DNA of 64,000 nt from Brevundimonas mediterranea (GTDB lineage: Bacteria; Pseudomonadota; Alphaproteobacteria; Caulobacterales; Caulobacteraceae). Below are positions 9,003-18,500 of this stretch, one piece after another (the first letter of the stretch is position 1; each line of letters begins with the position of its first letter). Location of the stretch: assembly GCF_011064825.1 (NCBI RefSeq), contig NZ_CP048751.1, positions 2,914,001 through 2,978,000 of the forward strand, written 5' to 3'. Under the pieces are notes generated by a model. It saw only the letters and a list, made by a program, of their open reading frames with translations. It did not search any database and was not told the origin of the DNA. Position numbers and translations under genes: made by a program.

Positions 9003-9682
9003 GGGACCTCGCGCGGACGGGGCCGAGGCGGCTTGGCGCGCCGGGTGCGAGGCACGAGCGCAGGCGGCGCGGTCAGACTTGCGGCCTCGGCGGGACTGCT
9101 GACCGTCGTCTCGAGATCGCGCACCAGTCCGTCGCGTATGGAATAGATCCAGCCGTGAATCGACAAGACCTGGCCGCGTCGCCAGGCGTCGGTGACGAAG
9201 GGATTGCGCGACAGAGCACGGACCTGAGCCAGGACGTTCTTCTCGCAGATGAAGTTCACGCGGGTCTCGGCGTCATGGATAGCCTCTAGGTCTGTGGCGT
9301 GGTCCTCGCACAGTCTCTGGACTCGTTGCATCCAGTGATCGAGCACCCCGTGCCTCTGGCCGTCGAGCACGGCGCGAACCCCGCCGCACCCGTAGTGGCC
9401 GCAGACGATGATATGCCGGACCTTCAGGGACTCCAGGGCGAACTGGAGTACGGCGAGCAGGTTCATGTCCTGGGCCGGCGCCAGATTGGCGACATTGCGA
9501 TGGACGAACAGTTCGCCCGGCTGCAGTCCGACCACCTCATTGGCGGGCACCCGGCTGTCGGAGCAGCCGATCCACAGATATTCCGGCGACTGTTGCGCCG
9601 ACAGGCGACGGAAATACTCTGGATCCAGTCGGGTTCGCGTCGCCGCCCAAGCCAGATTGTTGCGAAGCAGATCCTCGATCAT
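8999..9682 (-). CDS. can: Beta-class carbonic anhydrase
   Basis: Zinc-dependent hydration of CO2 to bicarbonate, 227 residues. The zinc and catalytic residues are visible: C40-SDSR with D42 and R44, then H96 and C99 in GHYGCGG. After the domain (about residue 197) there is a 30-residue tail rich in Pro, Arg and Ala that is not part of the usual family length. It overlaps both its neighbours by 4 bases (hemerythrin upstream, mobA downstream). It therefore belongs to the nar transcript, which is unusual; a pH or bicarbonate role during nitrate respiration is only an inference. Confidence 0.9.
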   Translation of the reverse strand: MIEDLLRNNLAWAATRTRLDPEYFRRLSAQQSPEYLWIGCSDSRVPANEVVGLQPGELFVHRNVANLAPAQDMNLLAVLQFALESLKVRHIIVCGHYGCGGVRAVLDGQRHGVLDHWMQRVQRLCEDHATDLEAIHDAETRVNFICEKNVLAQVRALSRNPFVTDAWRRGQVLSIHGWIYSIRDGLVRDLETTVSSPAEAASLTAPPALVPRTRRAKPPRPRPREVP

Positions 9683-10260
9683 GATGCGGTCTCGCCCATT
9701 GGCGCCTCCAGCAGGACGCCCCGGCGCGCCGCAATACGGATGCTGAGCGATCGGAGGTCCGCCGCCGTCAGACGCAGGCGGGCGATGGGCAGGACCACGG
9801 CGTTCTCCAACGCAATATGGCGACGTTCACGCGCGGCGAAATCGACGAACAGCTGTCGCGTCTGCAGATCATGGCCAGGCGCCCGACCGTCCATCAAGGC
9901 CTTTTGCAGCCGGTCGATCAAGGTCTGCGCATGGGTCAAGTCGTCGCGATGTTCGGCGGACAGGGCGCCCAGGACCGCGTCGAGTTCGTCGGCGGGCTGA
10001 CACCGCCGACGCAGCAGCGGAAAAAGGTCGTCCTCCTCGTCGATGACGTGCAGCGGCATGTCGTGGCGCAGGAAGTCCAGGATTTCCTGCGCCTCGTCGC
10101 CCAGCAGGACGGTCGCGGTACCGACGCGCTCGATCAGTTGGCAGAGCTGGCGATGGCGATAGTGTTCGGCGAACAACCAGTTCAACGGTTCATGGACCAG
10201 CTCGGGAGGCAGCCGTTCGATCAGAGAGGTCTGGCTTGTCCTCGCGTCCTGTCCCGTCAT
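9679..10260 (-). CDS. Hemerythrin-domain protein
   Basis: Predicted helical-bundle hemerythrin HHE protein of about 193 residues. His and Glu residues typical of di-iron binding are spread through the chain (EHYRHRQ, HVIDEEDDLFPLL, SAEHRDDL, ERRHIALENAVVLP). The ATG at 10260 is used because the longer frame would run into the porin gene. Hemerythrin-like proteins in denitrification clusters are linked to oxygen or NO binding and Fe-S protection. Here the gene sits in the nar operon, 4 bases after the porin, and overlaps the carbonic anhydrase gene. The exact function is not known. Confidence 0.82.
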   Translation of the reverse strand: MTGQDARTSQTSLIERLPPELVHEPLNWLFAEHYRHRQLCQLIERVGTATVLLGDEAQEILDFLRHDMPLHVIDEEDDLFPLLRRRCQPADELDAVLGALSAEHRDDLTHAQTLIDRLQKALMDGRAPGHDLQTRQLFVDFAARERRHIALENAVVLPIARLRLTAADLRSLSIRIAARRGVLLEAPMGETAS

Positions 10261-10264
10261 GGGT

Positions 10265-11488
10265 CTAGAACCGGTAGTCGACGGCGGCCCAGACCTTGTC
10301 GCGGTCGGCGAAGGCGACCTGGCTTCCATCGAAATGGGCGGCCTTCACCTCCAGAGCCCACCGCGCGTCCAGCGTCAGTCTGGCCGATACGTCGAGCTCC
10401 CGACCGTAGCGGACCGAGGCGTCTGCGTCCTGGAAGTCGCGCCAGGCGGCGGTCAAGACGGCGCTGCGCCCCAGCGGCGGTCGGGTCACCGTGTAGCTGA
10501 TGGTGGCGGAAACGTCGCGCAGACCGTTGGGAGGCGTGGTCAGGAAGACGTCGGCCCAGCCCTGGAAGGCGTGCAGGGTGGCCAGGGGCGTCTGGAAGGC
10601 CTGGACGCCGTCGCCATCCAACCGCTCGAGCGCCAGCGTTCCCGTCACAGGGCCGCGCTTCAGTCCTGCGGAGATCTGCCCGTAGTCGAGATCGAACCGG
10701 GCTGGATTGGCGCCATATTCCGACTGGCGCGCGTATTCGAGGGCGAAAAGGGCAGACCATTCAGGAGACAGGGGCCGACTCCCTTCCAGTCGTGCGCCCC
10801 AGGTCGCCGAGGATTGAGCGGGCGCGTCGGCGAAGTCCAGCAGATAGCCATAGGTCGTGAGCCGTCCCACCGGAGTGGGGGCCTCGATATTGATCAAATG
10901 ACTGTCCGAGCGCCATTCCCCGACAGGACTGTCGTCGCCGAAGACGCGATGAACCTTGTCAATCCAGGCCCAGGTGACGGTCAGGGGCTCGAACGCCTTG
11001 GTCGTCACCTTGACGGCGTCGAATGTCTGTTCGTTCTGGCGGAAACCGACATTACCGACGAAGCGGGCGGCGCCGAGCACGATCCGCTGGCGGCCGAGGA
11101 CCACCTCGGTGTCGGGCAGGCCGGTCCAGGCGACCTGCAGCCGGTTCAGCTCAAGGGCCTCCGGATCGCCCACGACCGCCCGGTGCGCAGGGCCGTGAAT
11201 CGTGTCGTTATAGTCGTCGACCAAGGCGGTGACCGCCTCGCCCTCGACCAACAGGCGAAAGCCCGAATAGACCGGACTTTGCCAGCCGAGGCGCGCGCGC
11301 AGGGTCAAGGCCGTGGCGTCGTCGAGCCCGTCTTGGCCGACGTCTTCATAGCGCAGGCGGCTATCGAACAGGATGTCGCCCGCCGGACTGGAGGCGGCCG
11401 CCGGTGCTGCGGGGGACTGGGCCTGCGCCACGGCGGGCGCCGCTGTCATCAGCAGGCCGACGGCCCAGGCGCGTCCGGTCAAAGCCAT
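10265..11488 (-). CDS. Outer-membrane porin, alginate-export family
   Basis: A 407-residue outer-membrane beta-barrel with a signal peptide (MALTGRAWAVGLLMTAAPAV, cleavage likely after AQA). It ends in the aromatic F typical of barrel proteins (AVDYRF). The sequence resembles the alginate-export porin group (DSRLRYEDVGQDGL, VVLGRQRIVLGAARFVGNVG), whose members often carry anions or small solutes. It lies within the nar operon, 2 bases from the parvulin gene, which suggests a nitrate/nitrite route across the outer membrane. The substrate is inferred from context only. Confidence 0.8.
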   Translation of the reverse strand: MALTGRAWAVGLLMTAAPAVAQAQSPAAPAAASSPAGDILFDSRLRYEDVGQDGLDDATALTLRARLGWQSPVYSGFRLLVEGEAVTALVDDYNDTIHGPAHRAVVGDPEALELNRLQVAWTGLPDTEVVLGRQRIVLGAARFVGNVGFRQNEQTFDAVKVTTKAFEPLTVTWAWIDKVHRVFGDDSPVGEWRSDSHLINIEAPTPVGRLTTYGYLLDFADAPAQSSATWGARLEGSRPLSPEWSALFALEYARQSEYGANPARFDLDYGQISAGLKRGPVTGTLALERLDGDGVQAFQTPLATLHAFQGWADVFLTTPPNGLRDVSATISYTVTRPPLGRSAVLTAAWRDFQDADASVRYGRELDVSARLTLDARWALEVKAAHFDGSQVAFADRDKVWAAVDYRF

Positions 11489-11489
11489 G

Positions 11490-12602
11490 TCAATGTCTCC
11501 GGATCAGGGTGAAGGTGCGTGCAGGCTCCACCAGTTTCGATTTCAGAATGGCGCGGACGCAGGCCAGGGCCGGGTCATCGGCGCCCTGGGCGGCGGAGAT
11601 CAACCGGGTCCATCCCTCGTCGTCGGCCTCGCGGATGAAGTTGGTGATTTCCCCCTGGACGAACTCGGCGGTCGCCACGCCCGCCTGGGCCGCCGTGTCG
11701 CGGGCTCGGGCGGCCAGGCCCGGATCCGCTTCGTCGAGCCAGGCTTCCAGCCGCGCCGTCACGGCGGACTGGTCGTTCAGAAGGTCGCCCAAGGACAGGG
11801 CCGCCGAAGCGACGGCGCCGTCCTCGGTCACGCTCAGCCTCACACCGCCTTCGCGGGCCTCAGCGGCCAGACCGGAGACATAGCGGGCGGCGGCCGCCGT
11901 CCAGGCGCGGCTTTCCAGGTGCAGGGCGATGCGCGGCAGGACGTGCTCGAACGGCAACTGGCGGCCCTCTATGCGCCGATCCAGGCGCAGGACATGCCAG
12001 CCGAAGCGCGACCTGACCGGTTCGGACGCTGTTTCGCCGTCCTGAAGCGCATCGAGACCCGCTTCGACCTCGGCGGCGAGATCGCCCGGCGAGATCTGAC
12101 CCAAGGATCCGCCAACGCCCTTGGACGGGCAGTCGGACAGGCGCTGGGCCAGGTCGGCGAACCGATGCGGATAAGCGGCCAACTCCGTGATCGCAGCCTT
12201 GGCCGCCGCCTGCGCTTCGGCCCAGGCGGCCTCGTCCTGAGTCTGGGGCGCCAACAGGATGTGGGAGGCCTCGGTCAGGGCCGGTGTGCAAAACCGTTTC
12301 GGCGCATGGTCATAGACGCGACGGCATTCGTCACGGCTGGGCGCGTCCACCAGGATTTCAGCCTCCAGGACCGCGCGGATCAGGGCTTCCTCGGGCGTCT
12401 CCTCGCGGCCGTCTTCATCGCACTCCGGGGCCGGGGTCAGACCCAGTTGATCGGCCCGGTCCAGCAGCAGGGCCTTGATGGCCAGGGCGTGGGCCGCCGC
12501 CTTGCGCGCCTCCTCGGCGTTCGGCGCAGGATGGTGCTGGGCCTCCTCGGCGACCAGACGCTCTGGCAGGGCCACGCCGTCGATGACGATCATAGCGCTC
12601 AT
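11490..12602 (-). CDS. NifM-like parvulin peptidyl-prolyl isomerase
   Basis: A 370-residue protein with a helical N-terminal segment and a parvulin (PpiC) domain around residues 125-225 (ASHILL, FADLAQRLSDCPSKGVGGSLG, PVRSRFGWHVLRLD). A 140-residue helical extension follows. It has no signal peptide, so it is cytoplasmic, like NifM. It overlaps narI by 4 bases (ATGA), placing it directly after the structural genes. Isomerases of this kind are known next to nar genes in other bacteria, and a role in NarGHI folding is inferred. The ATG at 12602 is preferred over an in-frame start at 12665 because it forms the coupled overlap. Confidence 0.83.
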   Translation of the reverse strand: MSAMIVIDGVALPERLVAEEAQHHPAPNAEEARKAAAHALAIKALLLDRADQLGLTPAPECDEDGREETPEEALIRAVLEAEILVDAPSRDECRRVYDHAPKRFCTPALTEASHILLAPQTQDEAAWAEAQAAAKAAITELAAYPHRFADLAQRLSDCPSKGVGGSLGQISPGDLAAEVEAGLDALQDGETASEPVRSRFGWHVLRLDRRIEGRQLPFEHVLPRIALHLESRAWTAAAARYVSGLAAEAREGGVRLSVTEDGAVASAALSLGDLLNDQSAVTARLEAWLDEADPGLAARARDTAAQAGVATAEFVQGEITNFIREADDEGWTRLISAAQGADDPALACVRAILKSKLVEPARTFTLIRRH

Positions 12603-13318
12603 CGTGCGGAGCCTCCGATGCGGCGCGTCACGGGCATGCGGCGTTTGCTGCGAACAAGCTGCCAACCGCGGCGGTTGAGATACCAGACCGGCGCGGACAG
12701 CATGTGGACGAGCCGTGTGAAAGGGAAGACCAGCAGGATCGTCAGACCCAGCGTCAGATGCGCCCGGAAGATCCAGTGGACATCGGCGATGAAGTTCGCG
12801 CTGTTCGGATTAAGGGTGAAGATGCCCTGGGCCCAGCTCATGAACTTGACCATCTCATGCCCGTCGCGGTGGCCCAGCGACAAGGGAATGGTCGCCAGCC
12901 CGAGGCAGAGCTGGGTCATGAGGATGATCAGTATGGCCATGTCGCCGAAGCTGGATGTCTGGCGGATTCGCGGATCGAACAGGCGCCGGTGGAGCAGCAA
13001 CAGGCCGCCCACCAGACAGGCCGAGCCGGCCAGGCCGCCGGCCACGATCGCCAGCATCTGCTTGAAGCCATGGCTGACGCCCAGGAAGTCCCAGACGGCG
13101 ATCGGGGTCAGCAGACCCACGAAATGGCCCGCGAAGATGGCCAGGATTCCGACGTGAAAGAGAACCGAGCCCACCATCAGCTGTCTGCGCCGCAGAAGCT
13201 GGGAGGAGCCGGTGCGCCAGGTGTATTGTTCACGATCGAACCGCAGCACCGAGCCGATCACCAGCACGGCCAGAGCGATATAGGGATAGACGCCGAAGGC
13301 GATGAAATTCAGGTCCAT
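12599..13318 (-). CDS. narI: Respiratory nitrate reductase gamma subunit
   Basis: Membrane cytochrome b subunit of NarGHI, 239 residues with five hydrophobic segments. It transfers quinol electrons through two b-type haems to NarH. Histidines that can bind haem lie in the expected helices (HVGILAIFAGHFVG near residue 55 and RAHLTLGL/RLVHML near 190-205). The length matches the family. It follows narJ by 11 bases and overlaps the parvulin gene. Confidence 0.95.
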   Translation of the reverse strand: MDLNFIAFGVYPYIALAVLVIGSVLRFDREQYTWRTGSSQLLRRRQLMVGSVLFHVGILAIFAGHFVGLLTPIAVWDFLGVSHGFKQMLAIVAGGLAGSACLVGGLLLLHRRLFDPRIRQTSSFGDMAILIILMTQLCLGLATIPLSLGHRDGHEMVKFMSWAQGIFTLNPNSANFIADVHWIFRAHLTLGLTILLVFPFTRLVHMLSAPVWYLNRRGWQLVRSKRRMPVTRRIGGSAR

Positions 13319-13329
13319 GGTCTCGATCC

Positions 13330-14040
13330 TCAGGCCGCAGCGTCGGCGCGGCGACTATTGTCAGGGGACGGGGCGGCGTTCATGGCGGACAGGATGGCGT
13401 CGGCCTTCGGACACCCGGCCTCGGCGGGGCCGAAGGTGACGGCGGTCTCTTCCCAAGCCTTGTCGAGGGTCTCCAGATCGTCCGGATCGTCGTCCGGCTC
13501 CTGCATCAAGGCGGCCACCGCGTCGGAATCCGGCACGGCGCCCGTCATGGCCGCCAGCGCACCGAACACGGCGCGATAGGGGCTTTCGCGCTTGTGAAGC
13601 CGCTCGGCCAGCGCCGCCAGGACATGGGCGCCTTCGCCGAGCAGAGATGCGGCGTCCTCGTCCGGCAGGGTGGACAGGAAGTCCAGGAACACCGGCAGAT
13701 GGTCCGGCAGCTCATTGGCGGTCAGCTCCAGGCCGTAAGAGCCGTAGAGCTCGATCAGAGCCGCCATCGCTTGGCCCCGGTCGCGGCTCTCGCCGTGAAT
13801 ATGCTCATAGAGATTGAGCGACAGGGAGCGCGTTCGGTCGAAGAGGTGAACAAACCCCTCCTGAAGCTCGTACAGATCCTCGTGCTCCAGCTTGCGGGCC
13901 AGCTTGTCCAGGGCGCTGACGATGGGCGGCGGGACCAGGCCTTCCGAGCGGATGGCGGCCATGATCGCCGGGGCGGCGGTCTGGATGTCCGCCGTCGGAT
14001 AGGTCAGCAGAAGGGCGAGGGCGCGATAGGTCAAAGCCAT
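13330..14040 (-). CDS. narJ: Nitrate reductase assembly chaperone
   Basis: The NarJ (TorD-like) chaperone holds apo-NarG during Mo-bisMGD insertion and is not part of the final enzyme. It has 236 residues, all predicted helical, with the family core motif around LPVFLDFLSTLPDEDAASLL. It follows narH by 2 bases in the canonical narGHJI order. Confidence 0.93.
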   Translation of the reverse strand: MALTYRALALLLTYPTADIQTAAPAIMAAIRSEGLVPPPIVSALDKLARKLEHEDLYELQEGFVHLFDRTRSLSLNLYEHIHGESRDRGQAMAALIELYGSYGLELTANELPDHLPVFLDFLSTLPDEDAASLLGEGAHVLAALAERLHKRESPYRAVFGALAAMTGAVPDSDAVAALMQEPDDDPDDLETLDKAWEETAVTFGPAEAGCPKADAILSAMNAAPSPDNSRRADAAA

Positions 14041-14042
14041 GG

Positions 14043-15569
14043 TCAGGCCACCTCTGCTGTGGGTTTGGCGCGTGAGCGTTTGTCGGGCCCGAATAGCCCC
14101 AGTTCGGTGCGGCCGCCGGAACAGCCGTTGCCGAAGGTGAAGCCGCAGTTGCCCCGCAGGTCATAGGCGTCTTCGACCGTCTCGCGGTGCGTCGAGGGAA
14201 TGACGAACCGGTCCTCGTAGTCGGCGATGGCCATGATCTTGTACATGTCGTCGATCTGGGCCGCCGTCAGGCCGACCGTCTCGGCGAGCCCGTGGTCGAT
14301 GCGGCCGTCCACCGTCCGGGCGCGCATATAGGCGCGCATGGTCAGCATGCGGCGAAGCGCCAGGGTCACCGGCTCCTCGACGCCTGCGGTCAGCAGGTTG
14401 GCGAGATATTTGACCGGGATGCGAAGCGCCTCCACGTCCGGCATGTCGCCGTCCATCTCCAGGGCGCCGACAGCGGCCGCGTTCTGGATCGGGGAGAGGG
14501 GCGGCACGTACCAGACCATCGGCAGGGTCCGGTATTCGGGGTGCAGCGGCAGGGCCACCTTCCAGTCAATGGCCATCTTGTAGACCGGGCTGCGCCGCGC
14601 GCCCTCGAGCCAGGCCTCGGGCACGCCGTCCGCCCGCGCCTGGGCGATCACCGCCGGATCGTGCGGATCCAGGAAGAGGTCGAGCTGGGCTTGGTACAGA
14701 TCCTTCTCGTCCGGGGTTGAAGCGGCCGCCTCGATGCGGTCCGCATCATAGAGCAAGACGCCCAGATAACGGATCCGGCCGACGCAGGTCTCCGAACAGA
14801 CCGTCGGCTGCCCCACTTCGATCCGGGGGAAGCAGAAGGTGCATTTCTCGGATTTTCCCGAGTCCCAGTTGTAATAGATCTTCTTGTAGGGGCAGGCCGA
14901 GACGCACATCCGCCAGCCGCGGCATTTGTCCTGATCGATCAGAACTATACCGTCCTCCTCGCGCTTGTAGATGGCGCCGGAAGGGCAGGCGGCTACGCAC
15001 GCGGGGTTGAGGCAGTGTTCGCACAGCCTCGGCAGATACATCATGAAGGTGTTTTCGAACTGGCCGTAGATCTCCTTCTGGACGTCTTCGAAATTGACGT
15101 CCTGCGAGCGCTTGGAGAACTCGCCCCCCAGGATTTCCTCCCAGTTGGGCCCCCATTCGATCTTCTCCATCCGTTTGCCGGTGATCTGCGACCGGGGCCG
15201 GGCGGTGGGGAAATGCTTCATTTCCGGCGCCGTCTGGAGATGACCGTAGTCGAAGTCGAACGGCTCGTAATAGTCGTCGATCTCGGGCAGGTCGGGGTTG
15301 GCGAAGATCTTGGCCAGGATGCGCCATTTGGCGCCCATGCGGGGCTCGATCTTGCCGTTGGGCTTGCGCCGCCAGCCGCCGTTCCACTTCTTCTGGTTTT
15401 CCCATTCCTTGGGATAACCGATGCCCGGCTTGGTCTCGACGTTGTTGAACCAGGCGTATTCCACGCCCTTGCGGCTGGTCCAGACGTTCTTGCAGGTGAC
15501 GGAACAGGTATGACAGCCGATGCATTTGTCCAGGTTCAGCACCATGCCGATCTGTGCGCGGATCTTCAT
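14043..15569 (-). CDS. narH: Respiratory nitrate reductase beta subunit
   Basis: Electron-transfer subunit, 508 residues, with four cysteine groups for three 4Fe-4S clusters and one 3Fe-4S cluster: CIGCHTCSVTC near residue 16; CEHCLNPACVAACP near 185; CRGWRMCVSACP near 216 (tryptophan in place of one cysteine, as in all NarH); and CTFC with CSETC after that. The length is typical. Its start codon overlaps the narG stop by 4 bases, so NarG and NarH are coupled. The subunit is on the cytoplasmic face. Confidence 0.96.
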   Translation of the reverse strand: MKIRAQIGMVLNLDKCIGCHTCSVTCKNVWTSRKGVEYAWFNNVETKPGIGYPKEWENQKKWNGGWRRKPNGKIEPRMGAKWRILAKIFANPDLPEIDDYYEPFDFDYGHLQTAPEMKHFPTARPRSQITGKRMEKIEWGPNWEEILGGEFSKRSQDVNFEDVQKEIYGQFENTFMMYLPRLCEHCLNPACVAACPSGAIYKREEDGIVLIDQDKCRGWRMCVSACPYKKIYYNWDSGKSEKCTFCFPRIEVGQPTVCSETCVGRIRYLGVLLYDADRIEAAASTPDEKDLYQAQLDLFLDPHDPAVIAQARADGVPEAWLEGARRSPVYKMAIDWKVALPLHPEYRTLPMVWYVPPLSPIQNAAAVGALEMDGDMPDVEALRIPVKYLANLLTAGVEEPVTLALRRMLTMRAYMRARTVDGRIDHGLAETVGLTAAQIDDMYKIMAIADYEDRFVIPSTHRETVEDAYDLRGNCGFTFGNGCSGGRTELGLFGPDKRSRAKPTAEVA

Positions 15570-18500
15570 TGGCCGAACTCCTTGGATTTCAGAGGCTCAT
15601 CGAGCCAGTCCACCTTCTTCATCTTGCGCAGCACGATGAACTCGTCCCGGTTGGAGCCGACGGTGCCGTAGTAGTTGAAGCCGTAGGCGAGTTGAGCGTA
15701 ACCGCCGATCATGTGGGTCGGCTTGAGGACGGTGCGGGTCACGGAGTTGTGGATGCCGCCGCGCCGGCCGGTGATCTCCGAACCGGGCGTGTTCACGATC
15801 TTTTCCTGAGCGTGGTACATGAAGGTCGTACCCTCGCGGATCCGCTGGGACACCACGGCCCGGGCCGTCAGGGCGCCGTTGGCGTTGAAGACTTCGATCC
15901 AGTCGTTGTCGACGATCCCGGCCTTGCGGGCGTCGACTTCAGAAATCCACACCACCGGGCCGCCGCGATTGAGCGTCAGCATCAGCAGATTGTCTGAATA
16001 GGTCGAGTGGATGCCCCATTTCTGGTGCGGGGTGATGAAGTTGAGCACGATCTCGGTCTCGCCGTTGGGCTTGAGACCCTTCACATGCGTCGTCTTCAGA
16101 TCGACCGGCGGCTTGTAGACGCACAGCGCCTCGCCGAAGGCCCGCATCCAGAGGTGATCCTGATAGAGCTGCTGGCGGCCGGTGAGCGTCCGCCAGGGGA
16201 TCAGCTCATGCACATTGGTGTAGCCGGCGTTGTAGCAGACCGTCTCGCTCTCGATGCCCGACCAGATGGGCGAGGAGATGATCTTGCGCGGCTGGGCGAG
16301 CAGATCGCGGAAGCGGATCTTCTCGTCCTCCTTGGCGAGCGCCAGGTGAGCGTGTTGTCGCCCCGTCTGTTTCTCGAGCGCCGCCCAGGCCTTGACCGCC
16401 ACCTCGCCGTTCGTCTCCGGCGCCAGCATCAGAATGGTCTCGCAAGCGTCTATCGCGCTGTCGATCCCCGGCATGCCCTCGGTCAGCCCCGGTTCAAGCA
16501 CGGCGCCGTTGAGGGCGCGCAGTTCGTCGACCTCGTGACCGGTCTTCCAACCCAGGCCCTTGCCGCCGTTCCCGAGCGTCTCCAGCAGCGGGCCGAGGGC
16601 TGTGAACTGCTTGTAGAGGTTCGGATAGTCCCGCTCGACGACGGTGATCTGGGGCATGGTCTTGCCCGGAATGGCCTCGCACTCGCCGAGGTACCAATCC
16701 TGGACCTCGAAGGGCTGAGCCATTTCACCGGGGCTGTCGTGCTGGATCGGGGTGAGCACCACGTCGTGCTCGCGGCCCAGCACCTCGGGCGCGACCGCCG
16801 AGAACTTCTTGGCGATCGTCTTGAAGATGTCCCAGTCTGATTTGGACTCCCAGGCCGGGTCCACCGCCGCGGACAGCGGGTGGATGAACGGGTGCATGTC
16901 GGAGGTGTTGAGGTCGTTCTTCTCGTACCAGGTGGCCGTCGGCAGAACGATGTCGGAATAGACCGCCGTGGTCGACATGCGGAAATCGAGCGTGACGAGG
17001 AGGTCCAGTTTGCCCTCGGGCGCCGCGTCATGCCAAACCACGTCGACAGGCTTGACCTGTCCGGCCTCGCCTAGATCCTTGCCCTGAACGCCATGCGAGG
17101 CGCCGAGCAGGTGTTTGAGGAAATACTCGTGCCCCTTGCCCGACGAGCCCAGCAGGTTGGAGCGCCAGATGAACATGTTACGCGGCCAGTTCGCCGGGTC
17201 GTCCGGATCCATGCAAGAGAGCTCGATCGAGCGGTCCTTGAGGCCATTCACCGTGTAGGTCTTGGGATCGACGCCCGCCGCCTCGGCGGCCTTGACCAGG
17301 TCCAGCGAGTTGGTCTTCAGCGCCGGCGCCGAGGGCAGCCAGCCCATGCGTTCAGCCCGGACGTTGAAGTCGATCATCGAGGCCTTCCACGGCCCTTCCG
17401 GCGCCGTCGGCGACAGCAGTTCGTCGACGCCCACGGTTTCGTAGCGCCACTGATCGGAGTGGGCGTAGAAGAAGGAGGTGGAGTTCTGCTGACGCGGCGG
17501 ACGGATCCAGTCCGTGGCGAAGGCCAGCGGCGCCCAGCCGGTCTGCGGCCGCAGCTTTTCCTGACCGACATAGTGGGCCCAGCCGCCGCCGGATTGACCG
17601 ACGCAGCCGCACATCACCAGCATGTTGATGACGCCGCGGTAGTTCATGTCCATGTGGAACCAGTGATTCATCGCCGCGCCGATGATCACCATTGACTTGC
17701 CGTTGGTCTTTTCGGCGTTGGTGGCGAAGCCGCGCGCCGTGGCGATGATCTGATCCCGCGGGACCGAGGTGATGGCCTCGGCCCAGGCCGGGGAATAGGG
17801 CTCCAGGTCGTCGTAGGAGCGCGGCATGCAATCGCCGCCGAAGCCCTGGTCGACGCCGTAGTTGGCCAGGAACAGGTCATAGACGCAGGCGACCAGCGCC
17901 TCGCCGTCCTTCAGCTTGACCCGGCGGACTGGGACGTTGCGCGTCAGGACGTCAGGGTGGTCGGTGGAGGCGAAGCCGTTGCTGGCGGTATTGGCGAAAT
18001 AGGGGAAGCGCACGCCGGCGACCTCATCGTGCGCGTCCTTCAGGCCCAGCTTCAGCGTGGTCTCGCGCCCGGCGGCGTCTCGCTCTTCAAGGTTCCAACG
18101 CCCGTCCTCGCCCCAACGGAAGCCGATCGAGCCGTTCGGGACCACGATCTCACCGGTGGCCTCGTCTATGGCGACCGTTTTCCAGTCCGGATTGTTGGCC
18201 TGATCGAGATCCCCGACGAAATCCGACGCCCGCACCAGGCGTTCCGGCACATAGCCGCCCTCCTGGGGGACCAGGCGGACCAGCATCGGCAGGTCGCTGT
18301 ATTTGCGCAGATAGTCGCGGAAATACGGTACCTGCTTATCGATATGATACTCCTTGAGGATCACGTGGCCGAAGGCCATGGCCAAGGCTGCGTCGGTGCC
18401 CTGTTTGACGGGAAGCCACAGGTCGGAGAATTTCGACGCTTCGGAATAGTCGGGGCAGATGACGACGGACTTGGCGCCGCGATAGCGGGCCTCGGTGTAA

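Noticed and set aside
10884..10897. TTGATCAA inside the porin gene as an FNR site
   Set aside because: It lacks the 4-base spacer of an FNR box and lies inside coding sequence.
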